Shown piece by piece: positions 24,746 through 33,236 of a DNA stretch of 41,570 nt. The translations under genes were made by a program, and so were the position numbers. The notes under the pieces were generated by a model. The model saw only the letters and a program-made list of their open reading frames with translations, searched no databases and had not been told where the DNA came from. Every line of letters starts with the position of its first letter. The stretch's first letter is position 1. This stretch comes from Alphaproteobacteria bacterium (lineage in GTDB: Bacteria; Pseudomonadota; Alphaproteobacteria; Caulobacterales; Aquidulcibacteraceae): contig JAIXQA010000056.1 in the NCBI GenBank assembly GCA_027485915.1, positions 1-41,570 of the forward strand, read 5' to 3'.

Positions 24746-25336
24746 TTAAGCGCGTCCTTTTATTTTCGATACTGCCTTGGCTTTTGCCAACAAGCCTTGA
24801 ACACCAATTCCAGAGCCCGCTTTGAGATCCGTGGTGTAATCGCGAATAGTGCCATCTTTGCCTACGATCACAAAACTAGGCACCCATTTGATACCCCAAG
24901 CCTTATAGGCTGCGCTGTCATCATCAATCGCGACGGGGAAGCGATAGCCCTTTTCAGCAAAGAACGGGGCCAAGCCGCCCCAGCGGCCGTAGCGCCCGCG
25001 GGTATGAATGCCAATGAATTGCAGATTCCGGTCTCGGGCAATCAATCGATTGAGTTCAGCCACATCATCCACATCCGCCAAACAATCCGGGCACCAAATC
25101 CCCCAGAACTGAACAATCGTGGTCTTGCCAAGGAAATCTGCTTGCGTCAGGCGGCCACCGCCAAAACGCGCAAGATCTGTCGCCGGGGCAGCTTGTCCAA
25201 TGAGATCATAGGTGCGTGGGCGACGATCTACAGGCGGGTAAGGTGTTGTTTGGGCGTCAGCCTCCACCGCAATGGATGTTGCAACAGCGCCAGCAGCGAG
25301 GCCGGCTAATGTGTCTCTACGTGTCATATTGGTCAT
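24746..25336 (-). CDS. TlpA-like thioredoxin-fold protein with a Tat-type signal
   Basis: This is a 196-residue exported thioredoxin-fold protein. The N-terminus MTNMTRRDTLAGLAAGAV has the twin arginines and hydrophobic stretch of a Tat signal, with cleavage near EADAQ. The active site is WGIWCPDC (Cys-82, Cys-85), followed by a cis-Pro region WVPSFVIVGKDG. The closest families are TlpA/ResA-type periplasmic reductases, which keep cytochrome c or other cysteines reduced. Of the nearby ATGs, 25336 is close behind a GAGG site and keeps the full Tat motif. It is 44 nt downstream of a second TlpA-like gene on the same strand, and the two are probably an operon. Confidence 0.85.
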   Translation of the reverse strand: MTNMTRRDTLAGLAAGAVATSIAVEADAQTTPYPPVDRRPRTYDLIGQAAPATDLARFGGGRLTQADFLGKTTIVQFWGIWCPDCLADVDDVAELNRLIARDRNLQFIGIHTRGRYGRWGGLAPFFAEKGYRFPVAIDDDSAAYKAWGIKWVPSFVIVGKDGTIRDYTTDLKAGSGIGVQGLLAKAKAVSKIKGRA

Positions 25337-25380
25337 GCACCTCATCTGGTCGATCAACGCCAACTTGCCAAGCCTTCTGG

Positions 25381-25917
25381 CTAGGCGCTTCCCACAAAAT
25401 TGCGCACTTTGCCCACAAATCTTGCAGCACCGCGCGATGATTTGAAGGCCCAAGCATGGTCAATGATCCCTCCTGTCGCGTCGACCAATAAGACTAGTGG
25501 GGTGCCAGGCACCCCAATGGATTGGGTAAGGCGCTGGGTACGGTCATCGACGATCGGCACCGCCACATCAGGTGCCCTTCTTGCAGCCCATGCGGCCAAA
25601 CTAGGCCCACCCTTTGGCGCGAGCCCAATATGCACACTTAAAATGTCAAAGCGAGGTTCTGAACCTTGCAGCGGCTTTAGGGCGCGCACAGCCGCGTCCC
25701 AATGCGGCTCGTCAATCCGGCAAGGTCCACACCAAAGCCCCCAAAAGCGAATAACCGCCGGGCGTGCCAAGCTGGCGAGATTGATACCCGTGCCATCGAT
25801 CAGGCTGGCGGGCACGGAGGCTAAGCGCTGCCCATGCAAGGCCAAAGCAGGATCCTTCCGGCAGCCTGCCAACGCAAAGGCGCTAAGACCTGCAAGTCCA
25901 AATGTTCGCCGATCCAT
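25381..25917 (-). CDS. TlpA-like thioredoxin-fold lipoprotein
   Basis: This is a 178-residue thioredoxin-fold protein with WGLWCGPC (Cys-63, Cys-66) as active site and a cis-Pro segment PGTPLVLLVDATGG. The N-terminus MDRRTFGLAGLSAFALAGC has twin arginines and a lipobox LAGC (Cys-19), so it should be a lipidated periplasmic protein. The ATG at 25917 is used: longer versions run into the terminator of the next gene (25975-26008) and bury the signal. It is followed after 44 nt by another TlpA-like gene. The pair may hand electrons to each other or serve different clients; this cannot be read from sequence. Confidence 0.85.
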   Translation of the reverse strand: MDRRTFGLAGLSAFALAGCRKDPALALHGQRLASVPASLIDGTGINLASLARPAVIRFWGLWCGPCRIDEPHWDAAVRALKPLQGSEPRFDILSVHIGLAPKGGPSLAAWAARRAPDVAVPIVDDRTQRLTQSIGVPGTPLVLLVDATGGIIDHAWAFKSSRGAARFVGKVRNFVGSA

Positions 25918-25974
25918 CCGTGACAACACCCTCTTACTGCCAGCATACCGAGCCAATTTTTCCTTAGCGGACAT

Positions 25975-26008
25975 AAAAACGGCGGCATAGCCCATGCCAT
26001 GCCGCCGT
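25975..26008 (-). terminator. Rho-independent terminator of the thiolase gene
   Basis: ACGGCGGCA (25979-25987) and TGCCGCCGT (26000-26008) form a perfect 9-bp stem. Read on the minus strand it is followed by TTTTT (25979-25975), a normal U-tract, 29 nt after the thiolase stop codon at 26038. Confidence 0.85.
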
Positions 26009-26037
26009 CGTAGCCAGCCCGTCTAAACGCGCGAAGC

Positions 26038-27240
26038 TTAGTAGATTTCGAACAGGCCAGCAGCGCCCATGCCACCGCCAATGCACATCGTAACAACGCC
26101 CCACTTCACGTTTTGGCCAGCTGCCTTGCGACGACGGCCTTCCAAGAGGATGTGACCCGTACAGCGAGTGCCCGTCATGCCGAATGGGTGACCAATCGCG
26201 ATCGAACCACCATTCACATTGTATTTTTCTGGGTCGATGCCCAAACGATCACGGGAATAGAGGCACTGGCTGGCGAAAGCTTCATTCAGTTCCCACAGGT
26301 CGATATCGTCGACTTTCAAGCCATGACGCTCAAGCAAACGCGGCACCGCGAAAACAGGGCCAATGCCCATTTCATCAGGCTCACAGCCAGCGACTGCAAA
26401 GCCAGCAAAGCGGCCAAGAGCTTCCACACCGCGCGATTGAGCAGCCTTTGATTCCATGAGAACGACAGCAGCTGCGCCGTCCGACAATTGGGAGGCATTG
26501 CCAGCGGTGATATATTTGTCTGGACCACGAACCGGCTTCAAGGAAGCGAGACCTTCCAAAGTCGTATCGGCACGGTTGCACTCGTCACGGTCAACAATAA
26601 CCTCTTTGATGGTGGTTTCACCAGTTGCCTTGTCCACGACTTTCATCTTGGTCGCCATGGGCACGATTTCGTCTTTGAACAGGCCAGCAGCTTGGGCAGC
26701 TGCGATGCGCTGCTGGCTGCGAAGCGCATATTCGTCTTGATATTCACGGCTGACATTATAGCGCTCTGCCACGATGTCGGCGGTTTCAATCATCGGCATC
26801 CACAAAGCGGGCTTGATGTTGAGCAAATGCTCTTCCTGATAGTGCGACAAATTCATCGAGCCGCCCATTTGCACCAGCGAGATCGACTCAACGCCGCCGC
26901 CAATGGCGCAATCTGCGCCGCTTTGGGTGATGTAGTTGGCAGCCATCGCAATGGTCTGCAGGCCAGACGAGCAGAAACGGTTTACAGTGGTGCCCGACGT
27001 GGTCACAGGGCAACCTGCCCAGATAGCAGCATTGCGGGCAACGTTGGCACCCGTTGCGCCTTCAGGTTGGCCGGCACCAATATAGACGTCTTCAACCAAG
27101 CCAGGCTCAATGCCAGCACGCTCGATGGCGTGCTTAATGGCGTGACCGGTCATGGCTGCACCATGAGTCATGTTGAACCCGCCGCGCAAAGACTTGGCAA
27201 GGCCCGTACGGGCGGTGGATACGATTACGGCTTCACGCAT
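26038..27240 (-). CDS. Acetyl-CoA C-acyltransferase (thiolase, beta-oxidation type)
   Basis: This 400-residue thiolase cleaves or forms 3-ketoacyl-CoA in the cytoplasm. The nucleophilic cysteine is Cys-90 in [10 protein letters not shown], the catalytic His is His-351 in [14 protein letters not shown] and the second Cys is Cys-386 in [12 protein letters not shown]. These are all the family's signature positions. The residue pattern of the first motif and the C-terminal ending LFEIY are those of broad-specificity FadA-type acyltransferases. The start ATG has GAGGGAG upstream. It is monocistronic, ended by a clear terminator, with no FadB-like partner nearby. A second thiolase is at 39144-40322. 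Confidence 0.95.
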   Translation of the reverse strand: MREAVIVSTARTGLAKSLRGGFNMTHGAAMTGHAIKHAIERAGIEPGLVEDVYIGAGQPEGATGANVARNAAIWAGCPVTTSGTTVNRFCSSGLQTIAMAANYITQSGADCAIGGGVESISLVQMGGSMNLSHYQEEHLLNIKPALWMPMIETADIVAERYNVSREYQDEYALRSQQRIAAAQAAGLFKDEIVPMATKMKVVDKATGETTIKEVIVDRDECNRADTTLEGLASLKPVRGPDKYITAGNASQLSDGAAAVVLMESKAAQSRGVEALGRFAGFAVAGCEPDEMGIGPVFAVPRLLERHGLKVDDIDLWELNEAFASQCLYSRDRLGIDPEKYNVNGGSIAIGHPFGMTGTRCTGHILLEGRRRKAAGQNVKWGVVTMCIGGGMGAAGLFEIY

Positions 27241-27415
27241 GGTGGCGGCTCCCTCTACTTCCTGTTACGCCGGTTCATCCGGCTTTCTAGAAGGTCTCTT
27301 AGCGTCTGTGTCGGGGATGGAAAGCCCTAATTTCGCAGTGACGCTGGGGCAGGACGCAGAAATTGCGATCAAATCATGCTGAGATCAGCCAAAGTCGTTT
27401 TGAAATGAGATAAAC

Positions 27416-28558
27416 GTGCCCCCTCGTGATAAGCCCATTGCGCTTGAATTCTTTGCCGGCGGCGGCCTCGCGCGGCTGGGGTTGTGCGATGAATTTGAAG
27501 TGGCGTGGGCCAACGACGTCGACGCGATGAAGTGTCGAACTTGGCGGGAAAACTTCGGCGCAAAAGGTCTGGTGGAGGGCGACGTTGCAGCGGTGGAGGT
27601 TGATGCCTTACCGACCCGCCCAGCCTTGGCTTGGGCGAGCTTTCCTTGTCAGGATCTTTCGCTGGCCGGGGATCGGGCTGGATTGACGGGTGGCCGGTCA
27701 GGTACCTTATTTGCCTTTATGGCACGGCTATCAGAATTGAAGGATCGTGGCGACCCGCCTAAAGTGGTGGTGCTCGAGAATGTCAAAGGCCTTTTGAACT
27801 CGCATGGCGGACAGGATTTGGCATCCATTTTCCGTGCATTACAGGACTTAGGCTACGCAGCGGGCTGCCTTGAGATCGATTCATCCTGGTTTCTGCCCCA
27901 ATCCCGACCACGCATTTTCATCATTGCCGTCCGCCAAAACTTGGAAATACCGACGGCCCTTCTCGCGAATGCGGATCGCAAGTGCATGTTCGAGACACCC
28001 GCCATCCTGAAGGCGCAAACCATACTCAGTTCCAAAGTGATTAAGTGGTATTTGCCTCCTCCAGCATCGTTGCCGATACCTTTAGCCGATCTGTTCGACA
28101 CGACAGATCAAAGCTGGTGGAATGCAGACAAGCTCGCGAGCTTCAGACAGCAATTAAGTGATAGCCATCGCGCGCGCCTCGACGCGCTTCTGGCTAAACC
28201 AGACCGTCACATCGGCACGATGTATCGCCGCATCCGCCGAGAGAATGGTGTGAAGCAACAACGGGCTGAAATCCGGTTTGACGGAAAGGTCGGTTGTCTT
28301 CGGACTCCTGCCGGCGGGTCGTCCCGGCAATTCTGGCTGGTGGTAGAAGATAGGAGCCTGAAAATCAGGCCAATTAATCCGCGTGAGGCCATGCGCCTTA
28401 TGGGCGCGCCGGAATCCTATATCTTGCCAAGGGGCACCTTGGCCGGCCTTAAGGTCGCGGGAGATGGCGTTGCCGTTCCGGTCGTCTCTTGGTTGAGCAA
28501 GCACCTCTTGGCTCCGCTTATAGCCTGTGCCAGCTCACAAGCGTCAGCTTGCCTTTAG
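27416..28558 (+). CDS. Solitary DNA (cytosine-5)-methyltransferase
   Basis: This 380-residue protein has the standard C5-methyltransferase motifs: motif I ALEFFAGGGLARLGL (9-23), motif IV with catalytic Cys-78 in SFPCQDLSLAG, motif VI ENV at 121-123, motif VIII QSRPR at 162-166 and motifs IX/X with NPREAMRLMGAP and GDGVAVPVVSWL. A target-recognition region of ~100 residues lies between about 170 and 285; its sequence specificity cannot be predicted. The start is a GTG at 27416. No restriction endonuclease, Vsr nuclease or other methyltransferase subunit is near, so it is an orphan enzyme, possibly with an epigenetic role. A 14-bp palindrome follows the gene at 28561-28574. Confidence 0.94.
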   Translation: MPPRDKPIALEFFAGGGLARLGLCDEFEVAWANDVDAMKCRTWRENFGAKGLVEGDVAAVEVDALPTRPALAWASFPCQDLSLAGDRAGLTGGRSGTLFAFMARLSELKDRGDPPKVVVLENVKGLLNSHGGQDLASIFRALQDLGYAAGCLEIDSSWFLPQSRPRIFIIAVRQNLEIPTALLANADRKCMFETPAILKAQTILSSKVIKWYLPPPASLPIPLADLFDTTDQSWWNADKLASFRQQLSDSHRARLDALLAKPDRHIGTMYRRIRRENGVKQQRAEIRFDGKVGCLRTPAGGSSRQFWLVVEDRSLKIRPINPREAMRLMGAPESYILPRGTLAGLKVAGDGVAVPVVSWLSKHLLAPLIACASSQASACL

Positions 28559-28560
28559 TG

Positions 28561-28574
28561 TAAGGCGCGCCTTA
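28561..28574. repeat. 14-bp perfect palindrome
   Basis: TAAGGCGCGCCTTA lies 2 nt after the stop of the DNA methyltransferase and 10 nt before the CPBP start. It may be a small hairpin, an operator or chance; nothing else fills the 26-nt gap. Confidence 0.5.
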
Positions 28575-28584
28575 GAGAAGTGCG

Positions 28585-29403
28585 ATGACCGAGCCCGTGC
28601 AAAATCAACAATCCAAGGCGTCAAAGCAGGCGCTTTCCCTGATTTTGGCTATTGGTGCCGCCGTGGCCCTTGCTTATGGCGCGGGAGAATTGTCGCATCT
28701 TTTGTCCTTTTCACTTAGTGAAGCCGGCGCACCTGATTTCTTGCGAGAGCCGATCAATTTAGCGATCGCCTTTGCAGGCCTTTTGATTTGGCAAAGACTC
28801 CGCCAATCACAGCCTGCGACGCCCCCGCTTTGGGGTTCCCCTACGTTTGGTTTAGGTTTGGGATGGATCGCCGGGTGCACCCTGCCGGGGCTGGCGCTTT
28901 TAGGGCTTGTCCTGCTGCAGGCTGGACAGTTTGAGACGCGCGGTTTTGCAACCCTAGCCTTGATCACTCCAATGCCATTCATCCTCGTTCACGCGATGGC
29001 GGAAGAGGTTGTTATTCGCGGCATTGCCCAGCGCACCGGTCATGCAGCTTTGGGCGCTTTCGCGGGCATTAGCGTCGCGGCCCTGACCTTTTGTGCCTTA
29101 CAAGTGCTTCAAGGCTATCAATCTATTTGGCACATCGCCAATTCTGCATTGTTCGGTGCACTTTTAGGTATCCTAGCGCTTAGTCGGGGCGGCATCTGGG
29201 CGGCGGTGGCGGGCCATGCGGGCTGGACTTGGCTTGAAACAACTTGGATTAGCACTGCTGTGACATTCGAAAAGGATGGGAGCTTTTTGGCCGGGGTTGG
29301 TCCTGATTCCTATGGCTCTCCTATGTTCACAGGTGTCCTTATGCTTGCCCTTGCATGGTTTGGTCTATGCCGGGCTTTGCAAGCTGCGAAAGAAAAGCAA
29401 TAA
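28585..29403 (+). CDS. CPBP-family intramembrane protease homologue
   Basis: This is a 272-residue polytopic membrane protein of the CPBP (CAAX protease/bacteriocin-processing, Abi) family. The EExxxR motif is present as Glu-140/Glu-141...Arg-145 (AEEVVIRG). The final His of the family is His-211 in AVAGHAGWTW. The usual second motif, FxxxH, reads F169-C-A-L-Q173, so one catalytic His is replaced by Gln. The helix following has HIANSALFGALLG. It may therefore be inactive or have altered chemistry. It is 26 nt downstream of the DNA methyltransferase and 8 nt upstream of an O-methyltransferase, probably in one transcript with the latter. Substrate unknown. Confidence 0.85.
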   Translation: MTEPVQNQQSKASKQALSLILAIGAAVALAYGAGELSHLLSFSLSEAGAPDFLREPINLAIAFAGLLIWQRLRQSQPATPPLWGSPTFGLGLGWIAGCTLPGLALLGLVLLQAGQFETRGFATLALITPMPFILVHAMAEEVVIRGIAQRTGHAALGAFAGISVAALTFCALQVLQGYQSIWHIANSALFGALLGILALSRGGIWAAVAGHAGWTWLETTWISTAVTFEKDGSFLAGVGPDSYGSPMFTGVLMLALAWFGLCRALQAAKEKQ

Positions 29404-29411
29404 GAGCAATC

Positions 29412-30083
29412 ATGTCGTCCTCATTTTCTCTAAGCGCCCCGATCATCGACTATCTCACCGAGGTCAACCAGTCAGAGCACCCCGCTTTGACTGCTTGCCG
29501 GCTTGCGACCGCCAGTCACCCAAAAGCCATGATGCAAATTAGCGCCGAGCAAGGCGCGTTCATGAGCTTTATGATGCGCCAATTAGATATACGTTTGGCG
29601 GTCGAAGTTGGCGTTTTCACCGGCTATTCAGCTCTAGTGGCAGCGCTGGCTTTGCGCCAAAATGCAGGGCCAGGCGGGAAACTCTTTGCTCTCGATATCT
29701 CACAAGAATTTACCGACTTGGCAAAAAAATATTGGCGACAGGCGGGCGTCGAAGATACGATTGACTTGCGCATCGCGCCGGCAAGCGAGAGTCTGAACGC
29801 TTTGGCGAACGAAGGATATGCCGGCAAAATCGACTTCATGTTTGTTGACGCCGATAAGCCCGGCTACCAAGACTATTACGAACATGGCCTAAAGCTATTG
29901 CGCACCGGCGGTTTGATGATTTTTGACAATATGTTGTGGAGTGGCGCGGTTGCGGATGCTAGTGATGAAACCCCAGACACGGTCGCACTTCGGCAACTAG
30001 CAACCTTTGCGAAGACTGACCCCCGTGTTCGCGCCGTTATGGTTGCCATTGGCGATGGACTGATGCTGGTGACGAAAATATAG
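29412..30083 (+). CDS. Class I O-methyltransferase, caffeoyl-CoA OMT/MdmC-like
   Basis: This is a 223-residue cytoplasmic SAM-dependent O-methyltransferase. It has the family's AVEVGVFTGYSALVAALAL motif I (about residues 62-80), LFALDISQE as motif II, and the metal-binding stretches DFMFVDADKPGYQDYYE and GGLMIFDNMLWSGAV. These place it in the catechol/caffeoyl-CoA O-methyltransferase family (COG4122), with a divalent metal and a small aromatic or phenolic substrate expected. It starts 8 nt after the CPBP gene with an AAGAG ribosome-binding site overlapping that gene's stop. Physiological substrate unknown. Confidence 0.93.
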   Translation: MSSSFSLSAPIIDYLTEVNQSEHPALTACRLATASHPKAMMQISAEQGAFMSFMMRQLDIRLAVEVGVFTGYSALVAALALRQNAGPGGKLFALDISQEFTDLAKKYWRQAGVEDTIDLRIAPASESLNALANEGYAGKIDFMFVDADKPGYQDYYEHGLKLLRTGGLMIFDNMLWSGAVADASDETPDTVALRQLATFAKTDPRVRAVMVAIGDGLMLVTKI

Positions 30084-30101
30084 AGCCGCGGTCAGCTTGG
30101 G

Positions 30102-30755
30102 TCAGGCTCGGTCGTTCGCCGCTGTTATTTCCATAGGGTCAACGAGCATTTGCACACTTGTGGTGAATTTGCGCCAAGCTTGGGGCAGCCAACTGCGGGC
30201 AACCACAGTCGGTTGTTGGCGCCAATCGCGAGCAACAAATGGGGCGAGCTTGGTGACGATCGCGGTGCGCCCATGCAGGATTTTATTCACACGCCAACCT
30301 GGCTCGCGCCGTAGGACGTCTAGCAAGATCTTGCCGGTCCAAAGATCGATGTCATCAATCAGCATTTTGCCGCCAACCTTCAGACGCGGTGCCATATAAA
30401 GCCAGTCAACGCCAGGCAAAGGAAAGCCGTGACCACCATCAATAATGGCCACATCCAAATCTTCATGACCCTTTAAGTGCGGCAGAATGTCTTGGCTCAA
30501 CCCTTGGTGAAAGCGTAACAGACTTAAGTCCAGACCGCGCTGTTCGGCAGCGTTCTGGATCGATACGATTTCCTCTGCGGAGGGCGTGATGGCTTCGTGG
30601 ATGCAGCCAGCTTGCAAACAAATCAAAGTTGATTGGCCACATCCGGTTTCAAGGGTGTGCATCCCTGGTCGCAGGTTTAACTGGAGCCAAGTCAAGGCTA
30701 GATTGCCAACCTCCCATTGCAACCGTTCGCCTGTATGAGCTTTGGATTGATCCAT
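30102..30755 (-). CDS. Class I SAM-dependent methyltransferase family protein
   Basis: This is a 217-residue protein with a Rossmann-type methyltransferase core. It has TLETGCGQSTLICLQ as motif I (Glu-Thr-Gly-Cys-Gly, about residue 33), VAIIDGGHGFPLPGVDW near 123 and MLIDDIDLW as the next strand. Proteins with this pattern act on diverse small molecules or sugars; the substrate is not evident. The ATG at 30755 has AACAGG just upstream; a TTG further out adds 24 unconserved residues. It converges with the OMT gene and follows the DUF1444 protein by 99 nt on the same strand. It is unrelated in detail to the exported methyltransferases at 15.9-18.9 kb. Confidence 0.8.
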   Translation of the reverse strand: MDQSKAHTGERLQWEVGNLALTWLQLNLRPGMHTLETGCGQSTLICLQAGCIHEAITPSAEEIVSIQNAAEQRGLDLSLLRFHQGLSQDILPHLKGHEDLDVAIIDGGHGFPLPGVDWLYMAPRLKVGGKMLIDDIDLWTGKILLDVLRREPGWRVNKILHGRTAIVTKLAPFVARDWRQQPTVVARSWLPQAWRKFTTSVQMLVDPMEITAANDRA

Positions 30756-30854
30756 ACCTGTTTCCACCACACTCAAGTTGGCAGTCCCAGAGTGGGAATG
30801 CGCCCTATCGGACGCGGAGAGAAGCAAGTTTCACACCAAAGGCGCGAAGCAAGC

Positions 30855-31751
30855 TTAGCGTGGAATCCAAATGGTACCCTGACGGACGAGTACTTTGCCG
30901 GACAAACGAGAATTACTTGTGGTGCCACTTGCGGCAATGGCTGCAAGGCGCGTCATGTCTCGAGTACGATCCGCACGACCAACAACTAAGGTGTCGCGGG
31001 TCGGCACGGCTACTGCGAGTGGACCACCCAATTGTTTCTGGATCGTTGTCCATACGGTGTCAAGCGCAAGCAAGCTGGTCGCATAAGGCTGGTCTTGATC
31101 GGCCTCCAAAAGTCCATCATTGACGGTCCACTTGATACCCGAAACATCCTTCAGCGTGTTGGCGCGCGCGTGATCAAAGGCTTGCGTCGCGCCCAATTGC
31201 AAATCGACGAGTCGTCCAACTGGCATCAGAGCAATTGTCGTCGGAGTGTCTCCCACAACAACTTCTTCAAGGCCTTCGGAAAAGGGCCGGCGTACAACCA
31301 AATTGCGTTCGCCGAGAGCAGCCGTCTGCTCCTCAAAGGCATCAATGGCCTGTGTGGTGCGAATGACCACTCGTAATTGCTCCAATTTGAACGGATCTTG
31401 TCGTTCCAGCAAGTTACGAACATTGGTTTCAAACCGACTATATTCGGCCTCAGGATTGGCGTCTGGCAGATTGACGCGTGCGTGTAAGGTATCCAAACGC
31501 ACCGTGACGTCGGAGTGGGTGACGACTCGCAAGCTATTGGCCATGCCGTCCATACGTTCAACCCCGCGGACGCCCGGTAGAGCCGACAGACGGCGGGCGA
31601 GTTCTTGGGAGACGTCTTCGATAGTGAAGCGTTCAACAACTGAAACAGGGGATTCCGATCGGATAGCGTCGGAGGTTGATTGAGCCATCGCCGGAACAGC
31701 AAATGCGCAAAGAGCAAATGCGCACGAGGCCAAGAGGATACGAGGAGTCAT
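30855..31751 (-). CDS. Exported DUF1444 (YtpQ-like) family protein
   Basis: This is a 298-residue protein of the DUF1444 family, whose function is unknown. Its core is recognisable: VVRRPFSEGLEEVVVGDTP, then QAFDHARANTL (the AlxNL segment), PYATSLLALDTVWTTIQ and VAVPTRDTLVVGRAD. Bacillus YtpQ is not exported, but this protein begins with a clear Sec signal (ILLASCAFALCAFAVPAMAQ), so a periplasmic location is predicted. The ATG at 31751 is chosen because a GGA site lies 8 nt upstream; a GTG 18 nt earlier is possible. It begins 18 nt after the astD stop, so it is probably the last gene of that operon. Confidence 0.8.
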   Translation of the reverse strand: MTPRILLASCAFALCAFAVPAMAQSTSDAIRSESPVSVVERFTIEDVSQELARRLSALPGVRGVERMDGMANSLRVVTHSDVTVRLDTLHARVNLPDANPEAEYSRFETNVRNLLERQDPFKLEQLRVVIRTTQAIDAFEEQTAALGERNLVVRRPFSEGLEEVVVGDTPTTIALMPVGRLVDLQLGATQAFDHARANTLKDVSGIKWTVNDGLLEADQDQPYATSLLALDTVWTTIQKQLGGPLAVAVPTRDTLVVGRADRTRDMTRLAAIAASGTTSNSRLSGKVLVRQGTIWIPR

Positions 31752-31769
31752 CACAATATTCCGTTTCAC

Positions 31770-33236
31770 TTAAAGGCCCGGTGCGCTGAGGCGCTCAGCC
31801 CGATCCGCTTCCTGTCTGGCAACAGGGAAAGCACAATAGTCGGCTGCATAATAGGCACTTGGGCGACCATCACCGGAAAGGCCCGGGCCACCAAAGGGCA
31901 AAGCGGAAGACGCGCCAGTTGTAGGTCGGTTCCAATTGATCAGGCCCGCTCGGAGGTTAAGGGTGGCTTGTTCCCACAACGTTGCATCATCGCTGATAAG
32001 GCCAGCTGAGAGTCCAAAGCGCGTGGTATTAGCCCGCTGGATGGCCTGCTCAAACGTCTTAACACGAAATACTTGAGCGAAGGGCGCAAACAGCTCTTCA
32101 TCCTCCGCGTCTTGAGCTTGGGTCATATCGATCATGCCTGGACGCACAAAAGAGGGTCCTTCAACCCCGATCCGCGCCCTAACCAAGGACTTTCCGCCTA
32201 GGGCGAGCAACTCAGCTTCAAAATGACCGACGCGCGCGGCCTGACCTGCATGAATCACGGGTCCCATAAAGGGCGAGGTCTCTGCATTCCAAGGTGCTAA
32301 GATCATACGCTCGATACGCGCCTGCGTAGCTTCCAAAACCTGATCGCCGAAACGACCTTCCGGCAGGATCAACCGACGCGCACAGGAACAGCGTTGCCCA
32401 CTGGTGATGAAGGCGGAATGTACAATCAGGTCCGCAGCCGCTTCAATTTCTGCCGGATCCCAAATAATCAGCGGGTTATTTCCGCCCATCTCGAGGGCAA
32501 GAATGACTTCGGGGCGGCCTCCAAACATGCGATGGATTGCCGTTCCCGTTGTTGCAGAGCCTGTAAACAACACGCCATCAATGCCGGGGGCCGATAGAAG
32601 TGCTGCACCGGTATCACGTGCCCCCATCACCACATTTAAAACGCCATCGGGAAGACCCGCTTCTTCAAAAGCCTCTACCATCAGAACAGCGACAGCGGGG
32701 GCCAGTTCTGACGGTTTAAATACCACGGTATTGCCTGCCAGAAGGGCAGGAACAATGTGTCCATTTGGCAAATGGCCGGGGAAATTGAAAGGGCCTAGCA
32801 CCGCCATCACACCCCAGGGGCGATGATCAAGTGCAGTACGGCCGAAAGCGGCCGATTCACTCCTTATCCCTGTCCGCTCCTCATAGGCGCGCACAGATAT
32901 GGCAATCTTACCAACCATAGCCCCCACTTCGGCAGTCGATTCCCACAGGGCTTTGCCCATATCGCGAGAAATGGCTTCAGCAATCGCCGGGCCCTTTGCT
33001 TGGAGTGCGCGGCTATAGGCTTCGAGGATTGCGATACGCGCCTCGCGCGATGTTTTCGACCAAGCTGGGAAGGCAGTACGGGCAGCGGCGACAGCCTGTT
33101 CCACCTGTGCGCCCGTTGCCGAATGGGCGGCGAATACGACTTCTTCGTTCGCCGGATCGATCGAGGTGAATTGAGCGCCAAGCCCGGCCTGCCAAGACCC
33201 ATTGAGATACAGGCCACCGTGAGACTGATTAGACAT
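31770..33236 (-). CDS. astD: N-succinylglutamate 5-semialdehyde dehydrogenase AstD
   Basis: This is a 488-residue NAD-dependent aldehyde dehydrogenase, fourth step of the arginine succinyltransferase (AST) pathway. It has the FNFPGHLPNGHIVPALLAG segment typical of AstD, FTGSATTG for the cofactor, Glu-249 in LEMGGNNP and the nucleophile Cys-283 in SGQRCSCARR. The ATG at 33236 overlaps the last codons of astA by 8 nt, so translation is coupled; an in-frame upstream start has no support. Together with astA it proves an AST route for arginine degradation. astB and astE are not seen. Confidence 0.95.
   Translation of the reverse strand: MSNQSHGGLYLNGSWQAGLGAQFTSIDPANEEVVFAAHSATGAQVEQAVAAARTAFPAWSKTSREARIAILEAYSRALQAKGPAIAEAISRDMGKALWESTAEVGAMVGKIAISVRAYEERTGIRSESAAFGRTALDHRPWGVMAVLGPFNFPGHLPNGHIVPALLAGNTVVFKPSELAPAVAVLMVEAFEEAGLPDGVLNVVMGARDTGAALLSAPGIDGVLFTGSATTGTAIHRMFGGRPEVILALEMGGNNPLIIWDPAEIEAAADLIVHSAFITSGQRCSCARRLILPEGRFGDQVLEATQARIERMILAPWNAETSPFMGPVIHAGQAARVGHFEAELLALGGKSLVRARIGVEGPSFVRPGMIDMTQAQDAEDEELFAPFAQVFRVKTFEQAIQRANTTRFGLSAGLISDDATLWEQATLNLRAGLINWNRPTTGASSALPFGGPGLSGDGRPSAYYAADYCAFPVARQEADRAERLSAPGL

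Noticed and set aside
26488-27330. 280-residue plus-strand frame over the thiolase gene
   Set aside because: It is antisense to a well-conserved thiolase and shows no recognisable domain.
27416-28558. Restriction-modification system
   Set aside because: Only the methyltransferase is present; neighbours are a thiolase and a CPBP membrane protein, with no nuclease motif.
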